Assembly: GCA_028641055.1 (NCBI GenBank) | Contig: CM054061.1 | Span: forward strand, 30,863,523 to 30,927,522 | Source: Alopecurus myosuroides | Taxonomy: Eukaryota > Streptophyta > Magnoliopsida > Poales > Poaceae | Reading direction: 5' to 3' | DNA: 64,000 bases | In this document: positions 22,150-33,804 of the stretch, piece after piece | Layout of the letters: each line of letters starts with the position of its first letter | Position numbering within the stretch: the stretch's first letter is position 1 | Notes under the pieces: model-generated | Seen by the model: the letters and a program-made list of their open reading frames with translations, nothing else | What the model was told of the DNA's origin: nothing | Databases searched by the model: none | Made by a program: the position numbers and the translations under genes

Positions 22150-25100
22150 GCACACATTTATGTCTTTACAACATGTAAAATGCCTTTACCTACTGTTATG
22201 TATCATTTAGTTTAAGATTTTCATTTTATAAAAAATTTGGGAAAGTAAATGAGAAGGATGAGTAATGGAGAAGTTGGGGTCGACCTTGAACATGTGTTGT
22301 TCATGCCAATGAAACCATTGCAAAGTCTCTATCATTAAAAAAAATTCCAAAGCTAAAAACAATAAAAAATATTAGTTCACTACTGTAACATCACATTTCT
22401 GTCTTATTTATCATCTTAAATGGCAAGCATAATCTTATATGAGAGATAGGATTAAACAATAGTAATTAGCTGTCAAGAAAACAGATTCCTGAACTTCACT
22501 GCGAAAAATGTTTAAAATCACATAAGTGGAATTTTGACCTGGTAATTTACGACAGAAATATTTAGTTATCACTACATACTTCATTAGTTTTAAGTTTTCT
22601 GATTTGAGCAACTTAAGTGCCTCTAAAAATTCACTCTTTACGGGTTGTTCAGTTTTTGGCAGATTATGTCTTTATTTTGAATTGCTCTCATTACTTGTGT
22701 TTTGTGTGGTTCTTTTGATCAAGGAGCAATGCACAACTTTAGTAACAGTAGTTAATATTTAGAATCAACTCATGGTGTGTCTTTGCTCTACCTATGTGGA
22801 TTTTATTTATGGAGGCACTAACCCCTCTAATCAAGTTTTATGTTGAGATTTGTGTAAGAAGAATTTTTGAGGAGGAAGAGTTGAGTGAGATGAACAAAGA
22901 TCAAGAGGGACAACCAATAAAGCTTGGGGATGTACCCCTGGGCTCACCCTACATGTATCAAATAAGTACAAGAATCCAAGCTTGGGGATGCCGAGCCACC
23001 TAACTCCAACCATCATGATGTTAAGTAAGTAAAGCCTAGCTATATGGCTATAAAGAAAGCGCTTTACGGGAGGCAACCCGGTTGTTTTTGTTTGGATTTT
23101 CCTAGTGTCCTCTTGCTGTCTCAAGATATTAGTTTTTTATGTTTTAATTCTGGAGTTTTCAATAAAGAGTCAAGTCAAACCCATTTGGACTTATAAGTTG
23201 CTATCCTAGCGCATGAAATTTCTGTTTCAGCACGAGTCTGCTCACCGTATGATTTTACGTTTTTTATTGGTATGTCGGATTGAGCTAATCTTTTTAGTAT
23301 GTTCTGCAACTTTTCGTCCTCTCTAAGCAAAAAAGTTGGCTTAATTTTTTTGACGAGTATAGCTTAGGGAAAAACGTTCGTTTTGCTGATGTTGCTTTTC
23401 TGGACAGATTCTGCCTTCTTTTGTTTTATGCACTCTTTGGGCTTGGGAATCGAATTTCCATGATTCTTTCAAGCAAGAGAGTGAACATACAACATAATTA
23501 ACCTTATTGTATATCTACTAGAGCATTTGATTTGGAATTTTGCACAGCAAGCATGTGATTTGTTTGTACTTGCTAATCTCACCCCACGGAAAAAGAATGG
23601 GAGAAACATGTTTTGTGAAGTTTTTTCACAGGGAATAGAGGAGATGCGCCTCAAGACATCCAAGAATGGTGAAATCCATAAGCTTGGGGATGTGATGAAC
23701 ACCCCACTGGAGCTACACTCTTTTGGTTAGCACACGTCTACTTTCTGTTTTTCTAAGCAAAGGATTTATCGTAGAGACTTGAAGCGTCTAGTTTTTGTTT
23801 TTATTTTTGTTTTGATAAGACCACACCCATCATTTTATATGAGATTGAGCTACTGGAGTTTGGGATTGGAATGTATTTTATGCTAGTATTATGACTTGGA
23901 ATAGGGATGCAATGGTTGATTTGAAGAGCTACATATGTTTGCATGATTTATAGGCTTTTTATGTGTAGAAATTTGCAATAATGTTGTCTTGAGCTATCTC
24001 TTATTCATGTCCTTGATGTTAATTGCTGGTTTATTTAGTTTGTCATGAAATGAGTAGTTCTATGGACATATGCATGCATAGTAGCTGGTCAACTATCTCC
24101 CTCTTGCTAGCCAAATTTTTTAAAATTCCAACAAGTAAAAAACTTGTTTCCAACACTCCTTAGCCAAGTATTTCCAGTGAGTCCACCATATCTTCCCATT
24201 CGCTTCATTGCTATTCCGAGTATGTTCACCATGTTATTGTGTTATTTATGTTCTAAATTAAGATATTCACTTTATTATTTGTCATGGGTTGAACTTGGGA
24301 TAGGACTCACGAACTTTTGAAGGCACACTTTACTTTTTATGCATCTAATAAACATGACCCAATAATGGGAGCCACAAGTTTTGTGTTTGACAAGTGTGTG
24401 GTTGGGAGCTAGCTATAAACGTGTATCACCGGAAAGCTTTCAACAATGCACAAAAATTTACATTTGGTTGATATCATGTACTTTTGTTTTTGGACTCCTG
24501 CCATGCCGAAATGAAATAGAGGAATAGTAAGTTTTGATGAGTAAGTATCTATATGACTAGAGAAACGCATTGGGCCGCTAACCCAAGCCATGCTTTATCT
24601 TGGTGGAAATTTACTTACAGCTTGAGTGACTCTACAACACATCCTACAATAAAATAAGAAGCTATGCATAATAGTGAATGAAAATAAAAAGGATGATGAG
24701 TCTTCTCCGTTTGTTTGTCTTGTCATTGTGACATGGGCTTGTTTCCATGTCATGGGGCAAGAGGTACCTCTTTGCGGTTCTCTATGATGTCATTAATACT
24801 TATTATGATTGTACAAAGCTTATTAGGAATCTTAAGTTGAGTAATCATGGAGCAGGTTTTCACACTCACGGGGCATGAGGCTTTCAACCACCTTGTCATT
24901 CACATTACTTCAACATTCACAATTTAAGATGCTAGTGATAAAGGGGCAATGAGAGTCCTAGATCCATGGATACCACATTTCAATTAGTAAATTTAGTTGA
25001 ATAATTTAGAGGCTAAATAAGACTTGATCATGTTTTACCTCTACTCAATTTTCTCCAAAGTGTCCACCATATTTTCTATTTTCCATTATGCTATTCTTTG

Positions 25101-25369
25101 ACCAATATAGGATTTTATTTTTCATTTTGTGTATGCATTTGGTCCATAGTGCTTTTATTTCATTATACACTTTGTGAACTTTCATGAAGCATCTTTGCTT
25201 GCATATTTGATATTTCTTACAACATGAATTGTATATTGCTACTCATTTCTAATATTAATCATTTTATTATATGTAGCATGAATAATCCTCCTTGATATCC
25301 CATGATTGTTTCAATATGAAAAGTCCATGTTAGTTTTATCACCTTCATACTCGAGGACGAGCATGGGTT
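22150..25369 (+). other. Non-coding interior of the nested element
   Basis: No credible gene is seen in 3.2 kb. Three internal copies of AAGCTTGGGGATG (22920-22932, 22978-22990, 23680-23692) match the polypurine tract beside the 3' LTR. Confidence 0.6.
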
Positions 25370-25383
25370 AAGCTTGGGGATGT
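25370..25383 (+). other. Polypurine tract of the nested element
   Basis: AAGCTTGGGGATGT directly precedes the 3' LTR start TGATGCATG. Confidence 0.8.
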
Positions 25384-26925
25384 TGATGCATGTAAAATTC
25401 ATACATGAACTTTGCATGTTATTACTTGTTTTTCCTACATATTAGCAACTTATATTCATGTTTTATAATGATTTGGGGGATTTTCTAAACAATCCCCCTT
25501 CTTTTGGTACTAACCCTGTTTTTCCAGAAAACGTACTTTTTAGTGTTTCAGACTTTCCGGGAGCTTCGGGACTCCAAAAAGGGCAAGGCCAAAGAGCACG
25601 GTTCAGAATTTTTGAGACGAAGACCATGGGCCAAAGTAGAGGGCCAAAAGGCCAACCAGGTGGAAAAGAGGACCCTCCACGCGGCCAGATTCCTTGGCCG
25701 CGTGTTGGGCCCCCTTTTTGCCCCGTGGCTCCGATGCCGTCGATCTTTCTTCTCCCGAGTGTCTCGTGACCTAAAAAAGGCTATATAAAGGGTCCCCTGG
25801 CCTTTTCGAGAAGGAGGCGGCGCCGAGAGACGAAACCACGAAACAGAGAGACAGAAGGCTGCCGCCGGAGAAGATCGGAGGGGGGAAACGCCGCCGGGAT
25901 CACCCCCGGAGGGCTCCACCCCCTCCGGCGTGTTCATCATCAACATCTACAGCAAGATCAGCTCCATCTCTCCACTGTAATCTCTTGGCAAACACGATGT
26001 ATGATGCAATACTATATTCCCTTGATGTATTGTGTCTCCCCGTCTATGTTTGAGTAGTGAATTGTTCTTGGCAATGGTGAAATAGTTCGTTGATTGGTTG
26101 CATACAAGTTTGTTATCTTCTATGATTGTCTTTATGTACAATATATGAGTGCACAATACTATATTCCCTTGATGTATTGTGTCTCCCCGTCTATGTTTGA
26201 GTAGTGAATTGTTCTTGGCAATGGTGAAATAGTTCGTTGATTGGTTGCATACAAGTTTGTTATCTTCTATGATTGTCTTTATGTACAATATATGAGTGCA
26301 CGCATATGTTGGGGAATGCATGTAAGGTGATCAGCGGTAGCATAATGGTGTGGTGGTGACTTGGGAGTGACAGTAACCTGAGACCGAGCCACAAAGTTAA
26401 GTTATTGGGGGATATATATAGGGGACCTTAGAACGTAAGGCTATGGTGGGACTTTATGTCTTAATCAATCTTGTGCAATCATTTACTTGGCCACATGATC
26501 CATCATAAGGGGTTGTAGATCATTTACTTTACTATACCTATTCATGGCTCCTTCCTAGAAGAAACAACTAAGACTAAAACATGTGCTTCACTAATTGTGA
26601 CAACCACACGAACGAAACACCTATTGCTAGAAAACTTGCTTCCTTGAGATACTTGAGATATTTGCTGCTTGCTACTTGTGAAACTTTCTTAGAAACTTGC
26701 ATTTTAAACTTGCTTCACTATTTACTAGACAAACCACACTCCACGTCACTTCCTTTTAATTAGTTAGTTCCTTTTAGTCAAACTTATTGCTTTGCATAAA
26801 CAGCCATATAAGAGGGTTATAGGGCTTTAGAGAATAGATAGCTTACCTTCAGCTCCTCGTGGGTTCGACACTCAAATACTTATCCAAAGGTACTACAATT
26901 GATCTCCTGCACTTGGGAGTCATCA
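25384..26925 (+). repeat. 3' LTR of the nested element, with internal tandem duplication
   Basis: The 1542-bp LTR is 146 bp longer than its 5' partner because a 147-bp block (26007-26153) is repeated in tandem at 26154-26300. Otherwise the two LTRs align throughout. Confidence 0.92.
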
Positions 26926-26930
26926 AGGTT

Positions 26931-27256
26931 TCATCAAGATCATCAATAAGCTCAGTTGAATTAACAGGTGTACCAATATTTTCAATAGAAATTTCAGCAT
27001 TTTCAATTTGTTTGGATTTAGCAATAGTAGCATCTAGGAAAGGGCCTAGAGAACTAGTATCATCAGGCACAGTAGAAGCATCATCAAAAGTATCGAAAGC
27101 ATTTTCAGACTCAGCAGAAGTAACAGTAGCATGTGGTGGAGTAAGAAACTTACTCATAACAGATGATGAATCAAGAGCAATAGAGGTGTTCAGAGTTGTA
27201 CATCTCCTTGTAGTGGATGGTAATATAGAAATTTTTCCATCACGAGTCTTTCCCAT
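26931..27256 (-). pseudogene. Outer Gypsy gag, N-terminal part
   Basis: Starts at ATG 27256 on the minus strand (MGKTRDGKISILPSTTRRCT), 58 bp after the primer-binding site, and reads an acidic Ser/Thr-rich gag N-terminus down to the nested element. Removing the nested LTR element with one target copy, and the MITE with one TA, leaves the frame open into the gag core at 19645 and below. The insertions therefore hit an open gag frame. Confidence 0.8.
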
Positions 27257-27313
27257 GATGAATGGCTTGCATAAAACAATATCACGATCAAGTGAGCAAA
27301 TAAATAAAACTAT

Positions 27314-27333
27314 GCTTCCCGGCAACGGCGCCA
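27314..27333 (-). other. Primer-binding site of the outer Gypsy element
   Basis: The minus strand reads TGGCGCCGTTGCCGGGAAGC, eleven bases inside the 5' LTR. It is nearly identical to the site at 21320. Confidence 0.85.
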
Positions 27334-27344
27334 GAAAATAGTCT

Positions 27345-27866
27345 TGATGACCCACAAGTACATGGGATCGCAACATTCTTCGACGGAAGTAAAACTAAAA
27401 TTTATTGATTCGACACAAGGGGAGGAAAATAATATTTGTGAGCCTTCACAAGTGAGTTGTCAATTCACCTACACCTGAAAGTGGACTTGTTCGCAGTGGT
27501 TTATCAGTAGTAACAGTTTTATAGTAGCAGCAGCAGTGAAATAATAGCAGCAGTGTAATGAAAACAGCAGCAATAGTGTTTGAAGTAAGCATCAGTATTA
27601 AATATTGTGGGCATAGGGATAGATGAACGGGCGTTGCATGGATAAGATAGTTCATATAATAATCAAGATATGGGCATTGCAGATAAATAAGATAAAGCAT
27701 CCAAGCACTAAGTAACCATAGGCATGTGTTCAGTCGTACGTGCTCGCAACGAGAACTTGCACGCCATCTTTTGTCCTACCAGCCCGTTTTCAGTGGGGCC
27801 TCAAGGGGACTACTTGTAATTAAGGTGTTCCTTTTAATAGAACACCGGAACAAAGCATTAAAACTC
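27345..27866 (-). repeat. 5' LTR of the outer Gypsy element, inner part
   Basis: Matches 11815-12330 of the 3' LTR. It is interrupted at 27866 by the Tat-type element and resumes at 40670. The last five bases, AACTC, are the left target duplication of the Tat element. Confidence 0.88.
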
Positions 27867-28361
27867 TGTCGAATCTGGGACTCTACAAATCCCTCGGGTG
27901 AACCCATAGGGTTTCGAATAGGAGAACCCATGAGCGCTGGTAGCGATCGTCGGCTAAACAGGGGGCAAGATTTACCCAGGTTCGGGGCCCTCGTAGAGGT
28001 AAAACCCTTACTCCTGCCTTTGTCGATCTGTATTAATCGAGTAGATCGGTTACAATGGTGGTGGCTCAAGTCGAGAGTATGATCTCGAGCTCAAGGCTTT
28101 TGTGTTGCGGTCTTGCTTGGTCCTCTTGTGGTGGCTCTCTTGGCCTTATATAGGTGGCCATGTCTCAAACCCTACTCGGAGAGGACTCGAATTCTAACCC
28201 TACGTCGGTTTACAAGTTTCCTAACTTAACCCGCAAGGCAACGCGGGTGGGCTTCACGTGGGCCTTCTGGAACACTCCAAGGGCTCCTCTTCTTGGGCCT
28301 TAACCTTGGGCCTGAGATGGGGTGTCCTTACCCGCAGGGTCCAGGATTCATGCCTTCGTCA
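27867..28361 (-). repeat. 3' LTR of the Tat-like element
   Basis: The 495-bp repeat runs TGTCGAATCT to CTTCGTCA and matches 40175-40669 with about eleven substitutions and no indels by eye. Confidence 0.93.
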
Positions 28362-28375
28362 GTAGCCCCCGAGCG
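28362..28375 (-). other. Polypurine tract of the Tat-like element
   Basis: The minus strand reads CGCTCGGGGGCTAC just before the 3' LTR start TGACGAAGG. Confidence 0.8.
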
Positions 28376-29476
28376 TTTGCTCGAGTGGGATTTTTCCAGT
28401 CGAGTAGACGGTCAAGCTTATTTTTTTGTCTTTCTTTCTTTCGGATAACCAGTATGGTTGCTTCCGGTTTGAAGGGTGCGTTCCCTGTGTGATGAGCTTT
28501 TATACCCGAGTATCGAGTAATGTAAGTGCCTGTTTTCATGGCTTTTTATCGTAGAAGGATACGACGCAGTAGCTTGGCTCTCCCGAAAGATCAGGGCCAA
28601 TTAATTGCAACTAGGGCAAAAACAATTCTGGCCTACACAGATTCGAGACCTCCGACTCGAACCCGATGAGGTGATCGTTACGACTGAGCCGTAGTGGTCT
28701 TACCGAGTCGAACTTAACCTATGGGGGTACCCGGCGCGTCCGCTGGGATTTTTCTTCGAGTTGTTGACACGGAATCATACCGGAGGACGCAGCTTGAGTG
28801 CGATTCTAGGCCCTTAAGAGAGATCTTTTCGGGTCTTACCTTCATACTCGAACGAATATGGCATCCGGATGTGCCTAGTCGGCTGAACAATCCAGGTTTA
28901 TGATGTGCAAACATCATGTGAATGAATAGCTGGTTCTGCCTACTCGAGTAGTTTTATCCATACGAAAGAGTTTTCGTGTTAGGAGTTTTATACCCATATG
29001 AAAGAGTTTTCATGTTTGGGATGTTGTGCCCATACGAAAGAGTTTTTCGTGTGTAGGGTATTTTTCCCTGTTAAAGAGATCTTTCTTCATGATTTGTCCA
29101 TGAAAAGTTACTTCCGTGTTTGGATTTTCTTATTCGAAGGACTTTGTTCATACGAAGTTATTTTCGTGTTTGAACTTTTCCTCTCGAAAGATTCTTCAGT
29201 TTGATGATGCACGCTATGACGTCATGGTGCACCTTATCCTCCCGATGGGACGTGACGGAGTAAGAGCAGAAGTGCTGGCCCACCTAGTCAGCTTTTTGAC
29301 CGGAAACGAGACGTCGTTTCCGGTTTCTACGCGAACCGCGCAGTAAATACGCACGATCTTCTGTTACGATCGTGGCAGGAAACAGCTTCCACCGTCCTCT
29401 CGTTTCGCCTTCGCACGCGGTGGCTGCGATGGACGCCACGTGGCATATCGAGTGGCCAGGATCGAGTGGCCCTGTG
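28376..29476. other. Spacer between Tat 3' LTR and antisense gene
   Basis: No gene is seen. It contains repeated CATACGAAAGAGTTTTCGTG-like units between about 28950 and 29180 (four to five imperfect copies), just upstream of the antisense promoter. Confidence 0.5.
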
Positions 29477-29484
29477 TATAAATA
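29477..29484 (+). promoter_or_regulatory. TATA box of the Tat antisense gene
   Basis: TATAAATA lies 112 bp upstream of ATG 29589 in the gene's own orientation. The second Tat-like element has an identical TATAAATA at 60186-60193. Confidence 0.65.
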
Positions 29485-29588
29485 CAGGCCTTGGTGAAGC
29501 GGTGAAACTTTCCCAGCTTTCGCCTTCTCGTTCGTCTTCTTCCTTACGCTCCATATTCTTTCTCCCCTTGAGCTCGTGCTTAGCAGCA

Positions 29589-32500
29589 ATGGCGGGCGGC
29601 AAGAAGCGCGCCACTGCCGCCTTGGCGTCAGGAGAAGTTTCAGCGCAACCCGCACCGCGCTCGGGCGATTGGCGCTCGCCCAACACTACGGCCAAGAGTA
29701 TCAAAGAGATGCAGCGGGAGGGATTGCTGCCCGCGGAGTCCGAGAAGCGGGTGCGCCTCGGCAAGAAGGAGGAGGTACCCAACCCGCACGCGAACGAATG
29801 CGTGGTCTTCGCGGACCACGTGTCGCACGGACTTTCTCTTCCCCTTCATCCATTCCTCGTGGCATTGCTGTATGTCTATGGCATACAACTCCATGATCTT
29901 CCCCCGAATGCAGTGCAGCACATATCGTGCTTCATTGTATTCTGCGAATGCTTTTTGGGCATTCGCCCGCACTGGGGCCTCTGGAAGGCCCTCTTCAAGG
30001 TCCGAATCTTCCGCGAGAAGTCGCGGGTGAAATCTGAGCCTGGCGAGCCACTACGCACGGGTGGCTTCGGAATTCAAGCGAAGTCGGAGAACGGTTACTT
30101 CGGCATGTACTTCATCGACTCCGCCCAGGGATGGAGAAAAAAGTGGTTTTACGTCATCGACGACAGCTCGGATGGGATCGAGGAATTTCACCCGTTCGCT
30201 GTCTTGAAGAGGCGGAAATCCTGGGCGCACACATTGTCGGCTGAAGAAAACCAGGTCGTCACGCCGCTACTCGCAAGGGTGGCCGCCCTCCATGATCAAG
30301 CTGCTGGAGTCGTGCTAAACGGGCTGCACTTGGCGAGCATCTTTCTCAAGCGCATAATTCAACCCCTGCAGCACAGACCCTCCACGATGTGGGAGTACCA
30401 GGGCTCTGAGGATCCCAGTCGTGTGAGCCGTGAAGAGCTCCCGAACGTCGAGTTCGAGAAAAAGATAGCGGCCATCACCAGCTTGAAGGTGGGAGAAAAA
30501 TTCCCCGACTGCACAGTCGCAGCCTTCGATGCGTCATGGCCTCCGCCATCCGAAGTGAGTTCGTCCTTCCTTCTCTCTTTATATTTTCCTTGTTTTGAAT
30601 TTTGGTCGACTGAATTTTTCCTCGCTTTTCTTCTGTCTTCTTCTGTAGAGCTTATCCGTGGCCACCTGCTACCCTCCAGTGTCTGGGGAGGAGGCCTCGG
30701 AGTTATTGGCGAGTAACCTGGACGGCCCGGCCGATACCAGTGTTGCCAACGCTTTTTCGAGTTCCGAGCAAGATTCTTCGGATGACACAGAGGACTCGAA
30801 TGGCGGTCATCGCAAACGCCGTCGAGTGGAGGGTGACAAGGCCACTTCCAAGGACAACTCCTTGGAGGAATCACCCGGGAAGGGGCCCCTCAACATAACT
30901 CCGCTACGCTCACTCGCCCCTTCCCCCTCATTCCCAGCAATCCAACCCGCCTGGAATGCGGATATGCTGGACGAGGAGGATGATGATGACGAGTAAGCTT
31001 CTCTTCTTGTTCTTAGTCGAATGTTTCCTTTCGCATCTTGTTGATGCTTTGTCTTCATTGCAGCCTGCAAGCTATCAGCCCTCGCAGGTACGCCTCTTTC
31101 CTTCATCCCGAAAGGAGAAATAAAGCGGGAGCTGCAGGTGAGACTCCTACCGCTGGCATCGTCCAAAATTCACCGAATGTTGCCCCCAACGCGGCGACTC
31201 CAAAGGCTCTAAAGCAGGTGTCGGGCAGCTCGGCGGATCCCCTCTCACTCGCTCAAGGCCAGGTAAACTCCGCTACCTGCTTTTTAACGCTTTATCGTCT
31301 TTGGATTTGTTATCGGGTGCACGTTAATGCTCCCGATGGGAGTAGCCCCCGAGGCTGTAGTCAATCGCATGCGATCGGCTACAGGCTCAGAGATAGTCTT
31401 TTCCTTCTTCTTCTTTTTATCGAGTGCACGGCAGTGCTCCCGATGGGAGTAGCCCCCGAGGCTATACTCGAATATTTACAATCGAGTATAGGCTCAAATT
31501 TCACTCTTCTAATTCTCCTATCTTCATGTTTCTTGTAGTCGCTTATTGATTCCCTTGCGGCGATTGGTCGCCGTGTTGTTCTCGCTGAGTCGGATTGCGG
31601 GATCCTTCGAACGGATCGTGATCGACTCGCCTCAGAGAATGAGCTTCTTCGAAGTAAGTTTACCATCTTTTCCTGTTTTCGTTTCTCCATCAACTCTTAG
31701 GTTCTGATAAATGTCGATGTGCAGCTCAACTTGAGTTTTTGAAGACCGATAAGGAGAGTGCCTCCAATCGGGCAACAGCTCAAGAGGCTGAGTTAGCGGC
31801 TGTCCGACAGGAGCTCGAGTCTTCCCGCATGCTATCGGCCGACCTCGAAGGAAAACTTGCGGCTGCCCAGGATGCTCTGAAGAGCTTGGAGGACGCTGGC
31901 ACCAAGGTGGCCGCCGATCTCGTCAACTTTCTTCATCTCCTTGCAGAGCGCTTCGCGAGTAAGTTGGTTTTGTCTACGATTTGCTTTTTGTCTTGGTGAA
32001 TCCTTTGGACCCTAACACTTTTCTTTCGTAGGTCTTATGGGTGTCCCACTGGAGCTTCCTGGGGTTCCTCGAGTGGACGCGTTGACAGATTCTTGCGCCC
32101 AGCTCAGGAGGCATGCTGCAGGAGTTTGCTCCTTGATTGGCGACGCCATTCGAGTGTTGACACAGCTGCATGGCCGCCTCCTCGTCAACGCCGTGTCTCC
32201 ACCCGCGCTGGGCGATCTGCTGAAGATCTTCTCGGAGAGCAATCTCCTTGAAGCTTACGCGGTTGCTCAGTCAGAATCTGGGGCGAAGACCGCCATCCAG
32301 TTCGCGCTGGCGCATGGAGTCACTGGCTTGAAGGAGGCCTACTCGGATCTTCCAGTCGATCCTTCCACGGGCAAAAAGGTAGGGCTTCGTTGTTTTGGCG
32401 AGCCAGCCGGAGTCCTTGATCGGAAGTTGTCCGAGTTGTTTGCTCGTGCTAGGGGGTCAACCACCGCCGCGAGTGGCAGCACTACCGTAGCTCCTTAGTA

Positions 32501-33519
32501 TATTTTTTCTGTATTTCGATGCTTTGATTGTAATGAACCTTGGGATGTGCTCCCGTATTTTCATTGTTTTAATCGGAATGTTCTTCTGAAATGCTTCCTG
32601 CAATTGTGTGTTTGCTCCCGATGGGAGTAGTCCCCGAGCACCTGTTGAATAGGTGGTTTATATATCTCGAATAGGGCGTCTTATTCCTTTACTTTCCTTG
32701 TATTTCTTCCAGGTTGCTGAGGTTGCCGCGGAGCCTTCAGGTGGACTTGCTACTCCAGCAAATCCTCTTGTTGCCGCTGTTGGGACCTTTGCAGGTCTCC
32801 GTGATCGGGTTTCGGAAGGTGAGCGCAAGCTGAAAACGTTGCGCGGGGTAGCCGATGTTGCTAAGTCCAAGCAAAAACTGGCGATTGAGCGTGAACAGTT
32901 CTTGATGGATGAGTTGGCTTCTGTCGCTAGGGATTTGCTGTGTAAGTAATACAGCCCCCAAGTATTCTTTGTCTTGTTTCCTTTTTTGATCGCGAACCTT
33001 TTCTTTTCAGTTGTTCAGCCGGATGACAGGGATGAGAAACACTGGGTAGAAAACCATATCCTTCAAGAAGCTGGCAGCTCAAAGCCTCATGCGAATAATT
33101 TTTGGTCTGATCGTAGTCGAGGCTCTGTGTTGGCTACCTTGAAGTTCCGAGTCATCCAGGCGAAGATACTCGTGAGTTCCTTTCATGAGGTCTTGATTGC
33201 AATGAACGCCGCTTTCTATCCGCTGCAAAGGGGTGCTGAGGATTGGAGCCATCTTCTCAGGGTGTTCGGGCAAGAGGGAGAGATTCGTGAGTGTGTTCGC
33301 AATCAAATGACTTGCGGCTCGGTGGTGGCTCTCGCCTTTGTCCGGTTATGGCATCCTGAGGTGAACTTCAACTCCATAGCTAGACTTCCGGACGGTCCAA
33401 TCAACGATATTTCTCCGCATTATTGGGATGTTCGTCCAGCAGCGGAAGAAATCATTCGACTGACCTCTAACCAAGTAGATCGGGTGCTGGCGGCCGAGAA
33501 TGCCCAGTGCCATGTTTGA
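29589..33519 (+). CDS. Tat antisense gene product (putative gypsy type transposon / PF04195-like)
   Basis: Plus-strand gene opposite to the element's gag-pol. Exons inferred from splice sites with consistent phase: 29589-30554, 30649-30992, 31064-31262, 31539-31653, 31725-31958, 32032 onward. If exon 6 runs to its stop at 32496-32498 the product is 774 residues. If it is spliced at 32378 to exons 32713-32941 and 33011-33519 the product is 980 residues, also fully open. Exon 1 carries the conserved domain (ECVVFADHVSHGLSLPLHPF, then DLPPNAVQHISCFIVFCECF). Exon 2 ends in a Ser/Asp-rich basic stretch (KRRRVEG), a possible nuclear signal. Exons 4-5 form a coiled coil. Function is unknown. A DNA-binding or chromatin role is only a guess. 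No stop or shift interrupts either model. Confidence 0.75.
31329..31461 (+). repeat. Two polypurine-tract-like repeats in intron 3 of the antisense gene
   Basis: A 26-base unit starting GCTCCCGATGGGAGTAGCCC occurs at 31329-31354 and 31436-31461. A third copy with one change lies in the alternative last intron (32614-32638). Its AGTAGCCCCCGAG half equals the LTR-adjacent polypurine tract at 28360-28372. Its other half, CTCCCGATGGGAG, can form a small hairpin. Confidence 0.75.
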
Positions 33520-33804
33520 TTATAGGATGTATATATCCTGTCATGCTGTATAGTTGGCAAAAACTGTTGTAAGGTGTTTTAACCTTGTATACATAAATTT
33601 TCCTGTGATGCTCGGCTTTAGGCGTAGCTCCCGTGTGTTTGTGGGGTGTATACCTGTAACTTTTAGCATGTAGGGATGAACAATCTTCGAGTGTCTATGG
33701 TTGAGAAACCATGTATTTTATTGCAATGACTAAGAAGTCATGTGTTTGTCTGTTCGAGCTACAAGAGTGGCTAATATAGCCTTATTATTGCGGGTAAAAT
33801 AAAT

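Larger units (their letters stand above)
19914..26925 (+). mobile_element. Non-autonomous LTR retrotransposon nested in gag
   Basis: Complete element with 5' LTR 19914-21309, 3' LTR 25384-26925 and target duplication AGGTT (19909-19913 and 26926-26930). A primer-binding site TGGCGCCGTTGCCGGGGA lies at 21320-21337 and a polypurine tract at 25370-25383. The 4.1-kb interior codes only for a short broken ORF, with no gag core, protease, reverse transcriptase or integrase. It must therefore have used proteins of another element. The primer-binding site is nearly the same as that of the outer Gypsy, suggesting a Gypsy-type helper. Confidence 0.93.

Noticed and set aside
28950..29180. CRISPR-like spacing of short repeats
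   Set aside because: Copies are imperfect and unevenly spaced, and the context is a plant retrotransposon.
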